Positions 11,613-23,089 of a stretch of 64,000 nt of DNA are shown here, in pieces; within the stretch, counting starts at the first letter, position 1; each line of letters starts with the position of its first letter. Origin of the DNA: Ashinkailepas kermadecensis (Eukaryota > Arthropoda > Thecostraca > Neolepadidae); assembly GCA_034440615.1 (NCBI GenBank), contig JAOTOM010005185.1, forward strand, positions 1,986,001 through 2,050,000. Reading direction: 5' to 3'. Both the position numbers and the translations under genes were made by a program. A model generated the notes under the pieces. The model ran no database searches. It was not told where the DNA came from and saw only the letters and a list, made by a program, of their open reading frames with translations.

Positions 11613-12990
11613 CGACAAACGTCTCCGCCGCCGCACTTTAAGGACCCCACTTAAGATTAACTGAGAAAGTGTCGGCAGAGCTCCCATCAGCACGCACAGC
11701 ACTACTCTGGATGGTGGGATATCGGCCATGCCGACACGACACCACTCAGCTATGCAGAGCACCGCTTTGGCAGAACGCAAACATCGTCACGTATGCAAGA
11801 GCAACGCACTTGCGCACATGGCTAGGCCCGCCCATCCGGGCGGCGTATCTTGGTGTAGGCAATGATTCACAGACGGCACGGCATTCACAGACGGCATCAT
11901 GCACACCTTGGCTTTGCATCGCGACTCACGTGCCTCTCAAGTGCATGTATTTATCGCGCTTAACCAATTATTCCACCAAACGCGAGCGATATGCTGAAAT
12001 AAAATGGAAGGAGGTCACGCCACAACTCTACCAGTTCTCTTTGGATGTTGCTAGTGGCTTGTGACGCTTTACGTGGCCATGTGCATGCGCAGACGAGCAG
12101 CCATGACCCCCGGATAACTGCATGTCGAATAAGCAAATAATACAGAAACCGATAAACATCAAAACCGGTATTTCGATTTTGGTAGGTTTCCAAGACACCT
12201 CTGAAGGTTTGTTCTTCCCATGTTGGCTGGACGAAACGGGCTGGCTTGTTGACGTAAACAGATAGACAGAATACCTTCCGAATCAAAACACTGTACATTG
12301 AATACGGCTGGAAGGAATTAATCAACTTGGATACAGAAATCAACCATGAACAGCAAAGCAACAAAAATCAATGCTATGGCCGATTCTTGTAGCGTACTTT
12401 GCTTATAAATACCATTCCAGGTTCTTCTTGTGATTTTTAAACACCTTGTTCTCAAAGTCTACCACGAGTCATTATACAGAACCGTTCAAAGTTATAACAA
12501 CCTAGGACGCTTCATAGCGTGCGAATATCATCGAAGTAACCGTACGTTTTCCCGTTTTCACGACCACAAAAACTCGATCGAGACTGTGGGTTCTCTCAGC
12601 ACCAGGTAGGTGGCAGACATCGTCAAGTTCGGGTGCAATGCTACGTTTGGCGCTCACCGATAACAAATGATCCCGGCGCATGTGTTATCTTGGTTTTGGC
12701 ATCAGAACACGATCAAAGTATAGCTGGCAATACAGGAGTGAGAAGATAAGGTGTGAAGATGGTCTCGTGCTGGTGACCTGAGAAACGCTCCAGACCCAGA
12801 CTTCTCGTTAGAGAGTGAGAACCAGCGAGCATAATTATAGGTCTTGGCCAAAGCAGGCACGATATATTGGTTGAAGCTGAGAGAACATACCAGATTAGGT
12901 GTACGCACTGGCCATAATGTCTCCACTACGTTCTACAGGTAAGCAGATGTCTGTTTGTACCGTGACACGCAGGACCACGGGGACACGAGA
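11613..12990. other. unassigned
   Basis: AT-richer from about 12100 to 12900. No gene, RNA or mobile element recognised. Confidence 0.45.
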
Positions 12991-13195
12991 CCGGACAGAC
13001 GGCATGGACACTACGCCAGGAGGCACACTCCATGTGACGAGTGACTCGTCCAGACGGACGGCATGGACACCACGCCAGCAGGCACACTCCATGTGACGAG
13101 TGACTTCTGTCCGGACGGACGGCATGGACACTACGCCAGGAGGCACACTCCATGTGACGAGTGACAGCTGTCCAGACGGACGGCATGGACACTTC
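12991..13195. repeat. about 61-bp tandem repeat, about 3.5 copies
   Basis: Units contain CGGACGGCATGGACACTACG and AGGCACACTCCATGTGACGA. Confidence 0.85.
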
Positions 13196-13247
13196 GGACG
13201 GACGAGGCGGAACACTCGCTCGACGTTCAGCCACCGTCACTCAGCAC

Positions 13248-13563
13248 CACACCGCCGTCAGCCTGATCCCTCGGCACCGCCGTCAGCCTGATCCCTCGGC
13301 ACCGCCGTCAGCCGGATCCCTCGGCACCGCCGTCAGCCTGATCCCTCAGCGCCGCCGTCAGCCTGATCCCTCGGCACCGCCGTCAGCCTGATCCCTCAGC
13401 ACCGCCGTCATCCTGATCCCTCGGCACCGCCGTCAGCCTGATCCCTCGGCACCGCCGTCAGCCTGATCCCTCGGCACCGCCGTCAGCCTGATCCCTCAGC
13501 ACCGCCGTCATCCTGATCCCTCGGCACCGCCGTCAGCCTGATCCCTCGGCACCGCCGTCAGCC
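13248..13563. repeat. 25-bp minisatellite, about 12 copies
   Basis: Units are close copies of GCCTGATCCCTCGGCACCGC plus CGTCA, with few substitutions (CATCCTGA and CTCAGC variants), suggesting recent homogenisation. Confidence 0.95.
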
Positions 13564-13748
13564 GGTTGTGGTTGTTTTCCGCGACATTGAGGTGCGGCTG
13601 CGGCCAGCAGATCCATTCATCGATCTGCAGCCGACTGACCAGCCACACCGCGAGTATGGTGGTGGTAGAGGGGGGGGGGGCACCATACTCGTAGCCGATC
13701 CTCACGGACGACATTCCAGGGCGCAGGAAAGAGGCCCTGTTGGCGGGC

Positions 13749-13789
13749 AGGAAACTGCCGCCGGACCGGCGAGCAGGCGGCAGTTTCCT
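13749..13789. repeat. perfect 14-bp inverted repeat (hairpin)
   Basis: AGGAAACTGCCGCC at 13749-13762 and its exact complement at 13776-13789 enclose a 13-nt GC-rich loop. The flanks carry a GGCGGGC direct repeat. It could extrude as a cruciform or form an RNA hairpin; no function is evident. Confidence 0.8.
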
Positions 13790-13875
13790 GGTGGCGGGCC
13801 GGCCTGCGGCGGCGGGATTTATTTGAACGAATCAAGCCGCGACGGAACTGGGTGGGTGAGCCATCGCTGTAACTA

Positions 13876-14402
13876 CCGACCACAGCTGCCGACAACAGCT
13901 GGTTCAGGCTGAGTGTGAGTGAGAGTGTGAGTGTCAGCCCGTGGCGTGGTCCTCACAGCTGCCGACCACAGCTGGTTCAGGCTGAGTGTGAGTGAGAGTG
14001 TGAGTGTCAGCCCGTGGCGTGGTCCTCACAGCTGCCGACCACAGCTGGCTCAGCCTGAGTGTGAGCCACTGCTGGTGGTATGGCCGCCGCAGCTGCCGAC
14101 CACAGCTGCCGACCACAGCTGGCTCAGCCTGAGTGTGAGCCACTGCTGGTGGTATGGCCGCCGCAGCTGCCGACAACAGCTGCCGACCACAGCTGGCTCA
14201 GCCTGAGTGTGAGCCACTGCCGGTGGTATGACCGCCGCAGCTACCGACCACAGCTGCCGACCACAGCTGGCTCAGCCTGAGGGTGAGCCACTGCCGGTGG
14301 TATGGCCGCCGCAGCTGCCGACCACAGCTGCCGACCACAGCTGGCTCAGCCTGAGTGTGAGCCACTGTCGGTGGTATGGCCGCCGCAGCTGCCGACCACG
14401 GC
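13876..14402. repeat. composite 65/74-bp tandem repeat, about 8 units
   Basis: Two subfamilies share CCGACCACAGCTGG and CCTGAGTGTGAG. The first (to about 14040) has GAGAGTGTGAGTGTCAGCCC; the second (from about 14040) has GCCACTGCTGGTGGTATGGC. The change of subfamily is abrupt. Confidence 0.85.
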
Positions 14403-14691
14403 CGGATCAGCCTGCACCGCACCGCGGGCCGGCCGGCATCGAGTCGGTGTGTGCATATCGAGTCGGTGTGCACACTGCACAGGTGCACGCTGCGGTGTGC
14501 ATATTGCAAACGTACACAGTATGGCCGCCGTGCAGTGCGTGAATGGCGCCGTACATGACTCAGTATGACTCAGTATGACTCCCTGGAGGGGCAGCGGTGA
14601 CGTCGCTGCGGTGACGGACGCTGGAGGTAACTTCCAGCGGATGTTCTCAATTGGAGCAGCACAATATCACGAAAACATCATAACATCACGG

Positions 14692-15092
14692 TTTCAACCG
14701 GACAAAACGGGCTGAGGGGAATACTATGGGTTCAGGTCAATTGTTTGCATGCAGCGTCATACACGTAACGTTTCATTTAAAAAACAAACATACACGAGGA
14801 AGATATAGGTAGTGGAATTGATGAATATCAGCACTAGTCTCTCCATGGCACAAATATAATCACACCTTGGCAAGACATCGAGTTCCAACGACAAGGTGGA
14901 AGTCGATGCTTTGCCATGATGTGATTGCATTTGTGCCATGGAGGGATTCGGATTTCGTGGTTATATTCATCGATTCTTATACCCATATCTTCCTCATATA
15001 TGTTTGTTTCTGAAACGGAACATTACTCGTATGATGTTGCATCAAAATAATTGACCTGAACCCATATTTCCCTGAACCGTTTTGCCTGGCTG
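14692..15092. repeat. about 400-bp imperfect palindrome (foldback element)
   Basis: The left arm (about 14692-14887) and right arm (about 14897-15092) are inverted copies around a 9-nt spacer centred near 14892. Matching blocks include GGTTCAGGTCAATT, AAACAAACATA, GAGGAAGATAT and CCATGGCACAAAT, each with its complement in the other arm. The arms carry substitutions and small indels, so this is an old structure. It has no transposase frame and no obvious target-site duplication. It may be a snapback MITE or the result of an inverted duplication; a transcript would form a long double-stranded hairpin. Confidence 0.75.
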
Positions 15093-15344
15093 ACACTCTC
15101 GCACTTGCCATTGCGACATCCCTGCACACGGTAATACTGGGAAACTGTGTCTGTGTGGAAACCAATCCCATCGCCTTCATACCAAAACCTGCCGATTTCT
15201 TGCACCAACAAATGATAAGCGATCACGACTATAGCGCGCCACAACCAGCTGACATTAATCGCACCCACCGTGGCCAGTGTGCTATGTGCGCTGTGCAACA
15301 TGCATCCCCGGCCATATCTGCCGGCCACCCGTCGCCCAATGTCG

Positions 15345-15535
15345 AGCCGAGTCACACCCCCTGTTACATCAGGTCACCGGACGAGGCAAGGTCGACCCGA
15401 GCCACACCTGTGTCGCATCAGGTCACCGGACGAGGAAAGGTCGACCCGAGCCACACCCCTGTCACATCAGGTTCTAGGACGAGGAAATGTCGACCCGAGC
15501 CACACCCCGTGCCACACCAGGTCATCGGTCGAGGC
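15345..15535. repeat. about 49-bp tandem repeat, 4 copies
   Basis: Units contain GAGGAAAGGTCGACCCGAGC and CACATCAGGTCACCGGACGA. Confidence 0.85.
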
Positions 15536-15540
15536 CGTGT

Positions 15541-17600
15541 AGCGTACAAAACCCATGAGCCAGGCACAAGAGCTGAGGCGACCACGTGGCGCCTTTTATC
15601 TGCGCCATGTTTCCGTCCGCCGCCAGGGCCTGTGACTCACCGTGTTTGCACAGTGCACGCCACCGATGGCGAACTCAGCGGTGCAGAGGAAACGACGGCG
15701 TCCAGCACACACCTCAACGTTGCAATCGCCGGATTGCAACGAAAAGATAGTTCGGTTTGTGGAGGCACGTGTTGATGCTTTGTAGCAGTTCGGTCTCGGC
15801 CACGGAAAATACGTCAGAAGGCTGGTAGGTCATGGCCATCAGAAGGCAGAACGCTGGTAGGTCAGGTCATGGCAGGAGTTGAAACCTATTATTTCAATGC
15901 AACGGCTATGGCTCTATTGTGTCTCGCAGTGGGCAGTGAAGTTGCGGACCCACCAACGGACGCAAGCTGCAATGGAGACTGGTCCGATTAGGTACAAGGA
16001 TAACAGAGGCTGCCGCCCGTTCGGGTCGCAAAACACGTTACTTGAATAATGGTAATACACGTCCAATTTGGTGAATCAAAAGAACCATTACATAAATAAT
16101 ATAATAGTAAAGAACTAGCACAAGAAAGGCATTGCATGTTATTAATGAGTAGAGCAAATAAAGCAAAATAGAGATGGTTACTGGTATCAAATATGGAGGT
16201 CAGTACTGTCGAGGGACCACTTGCCGTAGCTCGGCTTCCAAATGATGTATCCTTCAGCGTTACAAATTCCTAATCAAACAGCCCCAGCCTCTGAGTTGCA
16301 ATACAAATCGGCAGGCAGAATGTCCGCAGTAAGGCCCACATATCTATACAGGGTCCTGTGTCGTCATTACCACCATCCGAAGCTTACCGCCCGTGTAAGT
16401 TCCGTGAAAACAGCGATACGGCCGGTAAAAGGCTGGTAAAAGGCTGGTAACAGCGATACGGCCGGTAAAAGCTGCGATGCGTTCGTAGGAAAGAACGCTC
16501 AACGCTCGAAACGGTCCATCTTCGATCGGAGCTCCCAAAGCCGTCGAAATACCGACGTGAGTTCGGCAGTAACCAACAGCTGACTGGGTGCCACAGTTGA
16601 CCTGCTGTGCCATCTCGACCTGCGCCGACCTCTACTGCGGCTGCCTCACCGCACGCAGCCGACAAATCTGTGCCACCGCCTGCACCGCTCCGGCCTGGTC
16701 GGACCCACCGGTGACGTTGTGGTCGACGCCTCGACGGCAGCCTGGTCCACGCCCTGCAGCGACAACCACATGGTCTCCGGAGAAAACACCTTCCGGCACA
16801 CGCATGACGCCCTGAGGCGGACGACTCACGACCGAGTCGACATCATAGCATAGCGAGAATTATGCTTACGCTCATCAAACCACAGGTGGAGCTATGTGAA
16901 GGAGACGGCGCTGCGTGCCGAATGCTTGTCTACAACGGCACGTTCGTCTCTTCCAAGAGGATCGCCGCAACGTGTTCCTGGTTGGAAACAAATTTTCTAT
17001 TTAGCTTTTCATGCAAGCACAACACATTTTGCCTACTTAGGTGAAAGCTAATTTGGGATGTGTCTGTCATCCATGGCGGTGGAGACGATCATACTTGTCG
17101 ATCACCACTGCATCTGTCAGCACAAACTGCTTGATACCCTCTCACAAATCTCTTCCAGTCTCTCCCTGGAGAACGATGTGTCGAGATGCGGCGGCGGCGG
17201 CGGCGACGCAAGACACCGCGTCGCCGGAAGTAAGTCACGTGGACGAGTGTCGGCCGGACCACACGACCCACACGCAACAGATGGCCGCCTGGCGGCCAAA
17301 TACGGAACTGCGGTGCGCTTTGGCGCGCCATGGGAGGTAGCCAGTTGCTTCAAACGAAAGTAAAAATTGGCGTATAGTCGGGCCCAGTATATGTGTGGAA
17401 GCAATTCACGGATGACGGCAATGCCACTTGCCTCACACGCAACTACGGTTGGTATCAGGCTGAGACTTCCCATGGCTCCGCCGCCCAGCACAAGCGATGG
17501 TCAGCCACATGGTTGCACATGGTTGCCACATGGTCAGCCACATGGCACAGCCACAGCCACAGCCACAGCCACACGAGGGTAGATCCCGTCCCCACATCAT
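15541..17600. other. unassigned; one uncertain open frame
   Basis: A small duplication (AGCGATACGGCCGGTAAAA) lies near 16412-16470, and a simple CCACAG repeat near 17550-17577. An 89-codon plus-strand frame (16584-16853) without ATG start has protein-like composition but no recognisable domain. AT-rich at about 16030-16250. Confidence 0.4.
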
Positions 17601-17615
17601 GTTGGCAGCATTTGG

Positions 17616-17667
17616 TTGGTTGTTGGAGATTAGGGGCGCGGCGACTGCGTCGGTCATGCGGCGCCCA
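17616..17667 (-). mobile_element. 52-bp hairpin-only retroelement insertion with 15-bp target-site duplication
   Basis: Read on the minus strand it is the 3' module of the local non-LTR element and nothing else: TGGGCGC, GAC, a 7-nt loop, GTC, GCGCCC, then a short tail ending CAACAACCAA. Direct repeats GTTGGCAGCATTTGG (17601-17615) and GTTGGCGGCATTTGG (17668-17682) flank it with one mismatch. The insertion is complete between the repeats, so its 5' end lies at the base of the hairpin. Confidence 0.8.
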
Positions 17668-17682
17668 GTTGGCGGCATTTGG

Positions 17683-18461
17683 AAAAAAATGCGCATGGAT
17701 GTTAGATTGAAGAGCATACCTATAAAGCCTTACTCTAACAAAATTTGGTATTGGCAAGACGTCCAGTACGCAGCATTGGACGGTTAGCTATGCCGGCCCA
17801 TGTTGTCGGCTATCCGACATGAATTATGCTTTCATATTTTAAGAATGGACGGCAGAAACCTTCATACTCGAGTCGTGGCGGCCTGTAAAGTAAATGATTA
17901 TAGCTTGGTTCGATTCAATTCAGCCCATGCCTTCTGCTTTCGATAAAATGTTCGTTCACTTTACGACCATGAGTGTGATAACTCGCCAGACATAATTGGC
18001 TACCTCCGAAGTATTCGCACACTAAAATAGTTTCAACAAGCATCGCTAAAGCATCCATTAAAATCGGCGCGCGGCATTCGCCCACGTACGCAATCAGCAA
18101 AATCAAGGTCAGCCACCTAATCGGCACTTCCGCCACCAACGAAGGCGGCAACTCGGTGGCGCAAGCACGGCACACCTCGCCGCGCACATGTAGCCACCGC
18201 CGTCCGGAGACCCGGAGACCGGGAGACGGCAGACCGAAGTGGCACGCCGCTCACCTACTGCCGGCTTCATCTGAGCGGCGCACGCGTGACGACTCCATTC
18301 GGCCTGGCAGTGTCGGCGCCGTTTGGACGCGTTCAATTGCCGCCGTCTGCCGGGCGCGGCGCTAACCTCAATCGGCGCACAAAAAGCCGCCGCCAGGCCG
18401 CACAAAGCGAGACGCCGCCGCAGTCGGCGACCGCTGAAGCCGCGACCGGCGGTCAGGTCGG
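17683..18461. other. unassigned; GC-rich from 18100
   Basis: The right half is CpG-rich. No supported gene. Confidence 0.4.
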
Positions 18462-18908
18462 CTCGCCATGCCGCTCAGAGCGCAGGCTCGTGCCGCCCTG
18501 AGCAGCCAGACGATCGGCCGGAGACAGGTGCCCGGCTCACCACGCCGTTCAGAGCACAGGCTCGTGCCGCCCTGAGCAGCCAGACGATCGGCCGGAGAGA
18601 GGTGCCCGGCTCACCACGCCGTTCAGAGCGCAGGCTCGTGCCGCCCTGAGCAGCCAGACGATCGGTCGGAGAGAGGTACCCGGCTCGCCATGCCGCTCAG
18701 AGCACAGGCTCGTGCCGCCCTGCAGCCAGACAATCGGCCGGAGAGAGGTGTCCGGCTCACCACGCCGTTCAGAGCACAGGCTCGTGCCGCCCTGAGCAGC
18801 CAGACGATCGGCCGGAGAGAGGTGCCCGGCTCACCACGCCGTTCAGAGCACAAGCTCGTGCCGCCCTGAGCAGCCAGACGATCGGCCGGAGAGAGGTGCC
18901 CGGCGATG
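18462..18908. repeat. 74-bp minisatellite, about 6 copies
   Basis: Units contain AGGCTCGTGCCGCCCTGAGC and CAGACGATCGGCCGGAGAGA. One unit has lost 3-4 bp (GAGC) near 18720. Confidence 0.9.
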
Positions 18909-19466
18909 GCGACTTCGCGCCGCGCGCGTGCGCGAGCGGCTCCGACGAGGCGCACCAATACCAGGCATAGGGCAACGCCGGCCAACGTCGAGTAGGTCTA
19001 CAACTGGTGCCGAGAGAATACGCGCAGCTTCGCGACGACTGGCACAGCCGCCCCAACGCCAGTGAATCGTTCGGCCACAGCGTGCTGTCAACGAAACGCG
19101 AGCGACTTTCCTTCTCAGCGGCGGCTCGCCTACTGATTCTGGCGCACGACGATTGTATCAAAGAAATCGCGGATGGATGTTAAATCCCACCATCCAGGCG
19201 GCCATCGGATAGCCTTCTGGTGAGATCCACGGTGGCCGCGGAAGCAGTGAAGCTGCGCGACCTCGGCCGGCCGCCCTCAATAAATTGGCGCGCGGGATCG
19301 CCGGGCAGCTGTTTTCACTGACGAGCCAGACTCCGCAATTATAACGTCAAATGAGTCGGCGGGAGAAGCTGTGCGTGCCAGCAGCTGTGTCCGGCATCGA
19401 TGACCGGTGGCCAGTCATTTCCCTCCTTCTGCAGCCGAACAACACAGAGGAAGAGCTGCCGCGCAG
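18909..19466. other. unassigned GC-rich sequence
   Basis: No gene or mobile element recognised. Confidence 0.4.
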
Positions 19467-19500
19467 ACGGACGGACGGACGGACGGACGGACAGACGGAC
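19467..19500. repeat. ACGG tetranucleotide microsatellite
   Basis: About eight units of ACGG, the last ones interrupted by ACAG. Confidence 0.9.
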
Positions 19501-19915
19501 GACTTGCAAGCACAGAGCACACGGAGAGTTGTTCCGATGAGCCGACCACGGAATCATATGTTGGCTAACCCGATGCTCCCAAGGAGTAATTCCGGAGATC
19601 TAATGAGACGCGGACGTTCACAGATCAGATGTTAAATAATGATGGGGTTAAGCTTAACGCTGAGCTAGATGGAGCGACAGTATACCCGAGGAACATGCGT
19701 GTGTCCGTGTATCACTGTTGGACTCGGTCCAATATCTTTTCCTCCTGAGTCCAGGGTATGACGGCAACGGCCGATCTCACTGTGAATTCACCTGCTTCAA
19801 ATGTCCTTCCGAGCCTCGCGCATGGCGGTACAGACAGACGTCACTACTTACTCACTTGTTGCTCCGAATGGTCAACCTTCCAACTTAGATGCGTGTGGGC
19901 CCGAAGCCGAGCTAG

Positions 19916-20173
19916 CTCTCTGACCTCAGCTGTTCCGTCTCCAGATATCGGCAGATCCGACAGTCTCTGACCACAGCTGTACCAGTTCCGTCTCCAGATC
20001 TCAGCAGACCCAACCATCTCTGACCACAGCTGTACCAGTTCCATCTCCAGATCGAGCAGATCGAACAGTCTCTGACCAGCTGTACCAGCTCAGTCTCCAG
20101 ATCTCAGCAGATCTGACCACCTCTGACCACAGCTGTACCAGTTCCGTCTCCAGATCTCAGTAGATCCGACAAT
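19916..20173. repeat. about 57-60-bp tandem repeat, 4-5 copies
   Basis: Units contain TCTGACCACAGCTGTACCAG and TCCGTCTCCAGATCTCAGCA, with short indels. Confidence 0.85.
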
Positions 20174-20763
20174 TTATGACGAGCCGAAGGTGCTTCGCCA
20201 GAACGACAGTCATTCATACGCACCGGCACGAAAGTAACAGCACAATCGGACAGGCCATCGCAATTATAACCCATATGACGGCTATTGTGACGCGCTGACG
20301 GTAATTAGGGCGCACCAGACCGTCACTGAGTGGCAAACTACCCACGAGGGCCGGACGCGAGTGAAAACTAAACGGCGAGCGTGGCCAAGAGGTCAGCTCG
20401 GAGATCGGGCAGGGAGGAGAGGAGACTGATGCAAACATACACATGGAATTGCGCACCGTAACGTCCTGACCAACTGCACTCCGGCTCGGGGCACACATCA
20501 CAGTTTGCCTGCGCGATATCTTACTGGGCACACCTCGCTGGACGATCAGGACCCGCTCCCGGGGGTTACGAGGGTCTGGGTCATCGGTAGATCCACCCAG
20601 AGGCGCGGCAACCGTCGTCTCGGGTCGTGACCAGGGAGGTCGCCGTCGCATTTCCGTCCGCTCGCCGATCCAAGCGGCACCGCACTTCCCTGGTGTTCGG
20701 GCCGCCAGTCTGGTCTGATCAGACCACCTGCATCTCACCAGGTGACCACGGCTCGGCCAAATC
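20174..20763. other. unassigned; contains a membrane-helix-like open segment
   Basis: A minus-strand segment (20309-20238) reads as a hydrophobic stretch, R-Q-R-V then a tryptophan and an A-C-P end, resembling transmembrane helix 4 of a class A GPCR. The flanking frame does not look coding, so I do not call an exon. Confidence 0.3.
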
Positions 20764-20930
20764 TTGGGTTATTTTACCACGCAATCGACTGCTAGGTCAT
20801 ATGGTGTCGCCAACCTCCCACGCCGATTGGTCGCGGGTGAACTCGGTAATCCCTCCGGTTGTGGGATTGGAACCCGCAAACCTGTGATCAAGAGTCCAAC
20901 ATCCTACCGACTGAGCTGCCGCGTCCCCGA
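20764..20930 (-). mobile_element. tRNA-Lys-derived SINE, 167 bp, with 12-bp target-site duplication
   Basis: On the minus strand the 5' part is a tRNA-like head: box A region AGCTCAGTCGGTAG, anticodon region GGACTCTTGATC with CTT in the tRNA-Lys position, and box B region GGGTTCCAATCCCAC. The anticodon stem has mismatches, so it is not a functional tRNA gene. A body of about 50 nt follows, then a tail with CATATGACCTAGCAGTCGAT and TAAAATAACCCAA. CTCGGCCAAATC repeats exactly at 20752-20763 and 20931-20942, marking target-primed insertion. The tail shares the blocks ATATGACCTA and CAGTCGAT with the LINE 3' hairpin copy at 55310, so the SINE probably borrows that LINE's reverse transcriptase. 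RNA polymerase III would transcribe it from the internal A and B boxes. Confidence 0.8.
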
Positions 20931-20942
20931 CTCGGCCAAATC

Positions 20943-21469
20943 AACTGGCGCCGTCCGTCGGCACCTGCGAACTACTGGCGCACCTGCGACACTGCCGGCG
21001 CACCTGTGGCACTCCTGGCGCACATGTGACCGTCTGCCGGCGGGCGGCGCGCTCAGCACCGACAGCTGACCAGGTCGGGTCGCCACCGACGACCCTCCGA
21101 CGGTCCGACAGACCGACGGCCTGCCTCGCACACCGCGCCGGACACCGCGCGCGCGTGTGTGTACTTAGAAACCTGCCACCAATGAACGGTAGAGGTGACT
21201 AACGGACTAACGGTGTAAGTCGGTAGAAACCAGTTGCCGGCCCGTAAGTCGGTGCCGACGCTGTTTGGATAACAGTGACGACCCGAATAGCTCGCCAAAC
21301 ACGCGGACCGAGCGGCGGAGGCGTCTCCGCGCCACGACGACGGAAGCGCGCGGAATGACGTCGATGCTGAGCTCCCAGCGTCAGCACGGCCTCGGGCCAC
21401 ACGCGTGACGGATTGCCGGTAAATACACACCAATTCCGAGGGAGATTGGAGACGGCCCTGAGGCAGGCC
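20943..21469. other. unassigned GC-rich sequence
   Basis: A GGCGCACCTGTG-like short repeat lies near 20965-21030 (cactggcgcacctg motifs). No gene seen. Confidence 0.4.
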
Positions 21470-21722
21470 GACGACGGGTAACGCCGGGCCAGCCGTGTCA
21501 TAGGTGACGACGGGTAACGCCGGGCCAGCTGTGTCGTAGGTGACGACGGGTAACGCCGGGCCAGCCGTGTCATAGGTGACGACGGGTAACGCCGGGCCAG
21601 CCGTGCCATAGGTGACGACGGGTAACGCCGGGCCAGCCGTGTCATAGGTGACGACGGGTAACGCCGGGCCAGCCGTGCCATAGGTGACGACGGGTAACGC
21701 CGGGCCAGCCGTGCCATAGGTG
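21470..21722. repeat. 36-bp minisatellite, 7 copies
   Basis: Units are near-identical copies of GGTGACGACGGGTAACGCCG plus GGCCAGCCGTGTCATA. The 36-bp period keeps a minus-strand frame open; it is not treated as a gene. Confidence 0.95.
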
Positions 21723-22012
21723 ACGATGGGGTGGATGGGGAAGGACAGTAGGACAGTGTGGCGCGTGGAGTCATGTCACAGGTAACGCAGACGGGGAGGA
21801 CACGGGTAGTCATGTCACAGGTCACGATGGGGGAGGGTGGGGACATCAAAGGCAACCATGCCGTGGGAGTAACATTGAGAGGGGACATGGATGAATGTGC
21901 TACGGTTCAGCTGCTAAGGTACAAAAAAAGTGTCTTACTTCGCAAAATCGTCCCCGACTTAATATTTGTGATAGATCGGAGGACACGTCTCGAATTTCGG
22001 CGCAATGTGTCA

Positions 22013-22165
22013 CCCGTATGTATGACCTGTATGTATGACCTGTATGTATGACCTGTATGTATGACATGTATGTATGACCTGTATGTATGACCTGTATGTA
22101 TGACCTGTATGTATGACCTGCATGTATGACCTGTATGTATGACCTGTATGTATGACCTGTATGTA
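22013..22165. repeat. 13-bp minisatellite, about 11 copies
   Basis: Units are TGACCTGTATGTA with few variants. Confidence 0.95.
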
Positions 22166-22299
22166 TGCGCAATGTGTGACCTGTATGTTGGATACGTTTG
22201 TAGATAAATTACCATACACCGTGCAAAGAACAAGTCAGGTTGTTGGGAATCATACAAATAAACAACGGATGTATGGCTCTACTAGCACTGTTGTGCTCT

Positions 22300-22640
22300 A
22301 TGACATTGCTGTACACTGTGGCATTGCTGTGTGGCACTGCTGGCACTGCTGTGCTGTATGATATTGTTGTACATTGCTGTATGGTTCTGCTGGCACTGCT
22401 GTACTGTATGATATTGTTGTACATTGCTCTGATATTGTTGTACATTGCTGTATGGTTCTGCTGGCACTGCTGTGCTGTATGATATTGTTGTACATTGCTC
22501 TGATATTGTTGTACATTGCTGTATGGTTCTGCTGGCACTGCTGTACTGTATGATATTGTTGTACATTGCTCTGATATTGTTGTACATTGCTGTATGGTTC
22601 TGCTGGCACTGCTGTGCTGTATGACACTGCTGGACACTGC
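22300..22640. repeat. TTGTACATTGCTGTATGG-type tandem repeat with higher-order units
   Basis: GATATTGTTGTACATTGCT and GTTCTGCTGGCACTGCTGT modules alternate. A compound unit of roughly 80-85 bp repeats about three times. Confidence 0.85.
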
Positions 22641-22797
22641 TGTTGGCATCTGACGTCTGTCCAGGCGCGTGTCGCAAGAAAACATGGGCTTTTCCTGCAG
22701 GAGTGTAAGGTGAAGACAGGACGAGTGCAGCACCCTCCGCCAATCGCAGTAGCACACACCAGTACACCAGCGACCTGCCCCAGTGACTGCAGCACCA

Positions 22798-23055
22798 GTG
22801 GCCAGCACCAGTGACCAGCGCTAGTGACCAGCGCCAGTAACCAGCACCAGTGACCAGCACCAGTGACTGCAGCATCAGTGACCAGCGCCAGTGATCAGCG
22901 CCAGTGACCAGCACCAGTGACCAGCACCAGTGACCAGCACCAGTGACCAGCGCCAGTGACCAGCGCCAGTGGCCAGCACCAGTGACCAGCACCAGTGACT
23001 GCAGTGCCAGTGACCAGCACCAGTGACTGCAGCACCAGTGGCCAGCACCAGTGAC
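22798..23055. repeat. 13-bp minisatellite, about 20 copies
   Basis: Units are CCAGCACCAGTGA with CCAGCGCCAGTGA and CTGCAGCACCAGTGA variants. It lies inside the putative intron just downstream of the exon at 23090-23661. Confidence 0.95.
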
Positions 23056-23089
23056 ACGGGCGGTGACGTCCGACGCCGACGCGACTCAC

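Noticed and set aside
20807..20930. A functional tRNA-Lys(CTT) gene
   Set aside because: The anticodon stem has mismatches, and the sequence continues into a SINE body with target-site duplications at the SINE ends, not at tRNA ends.
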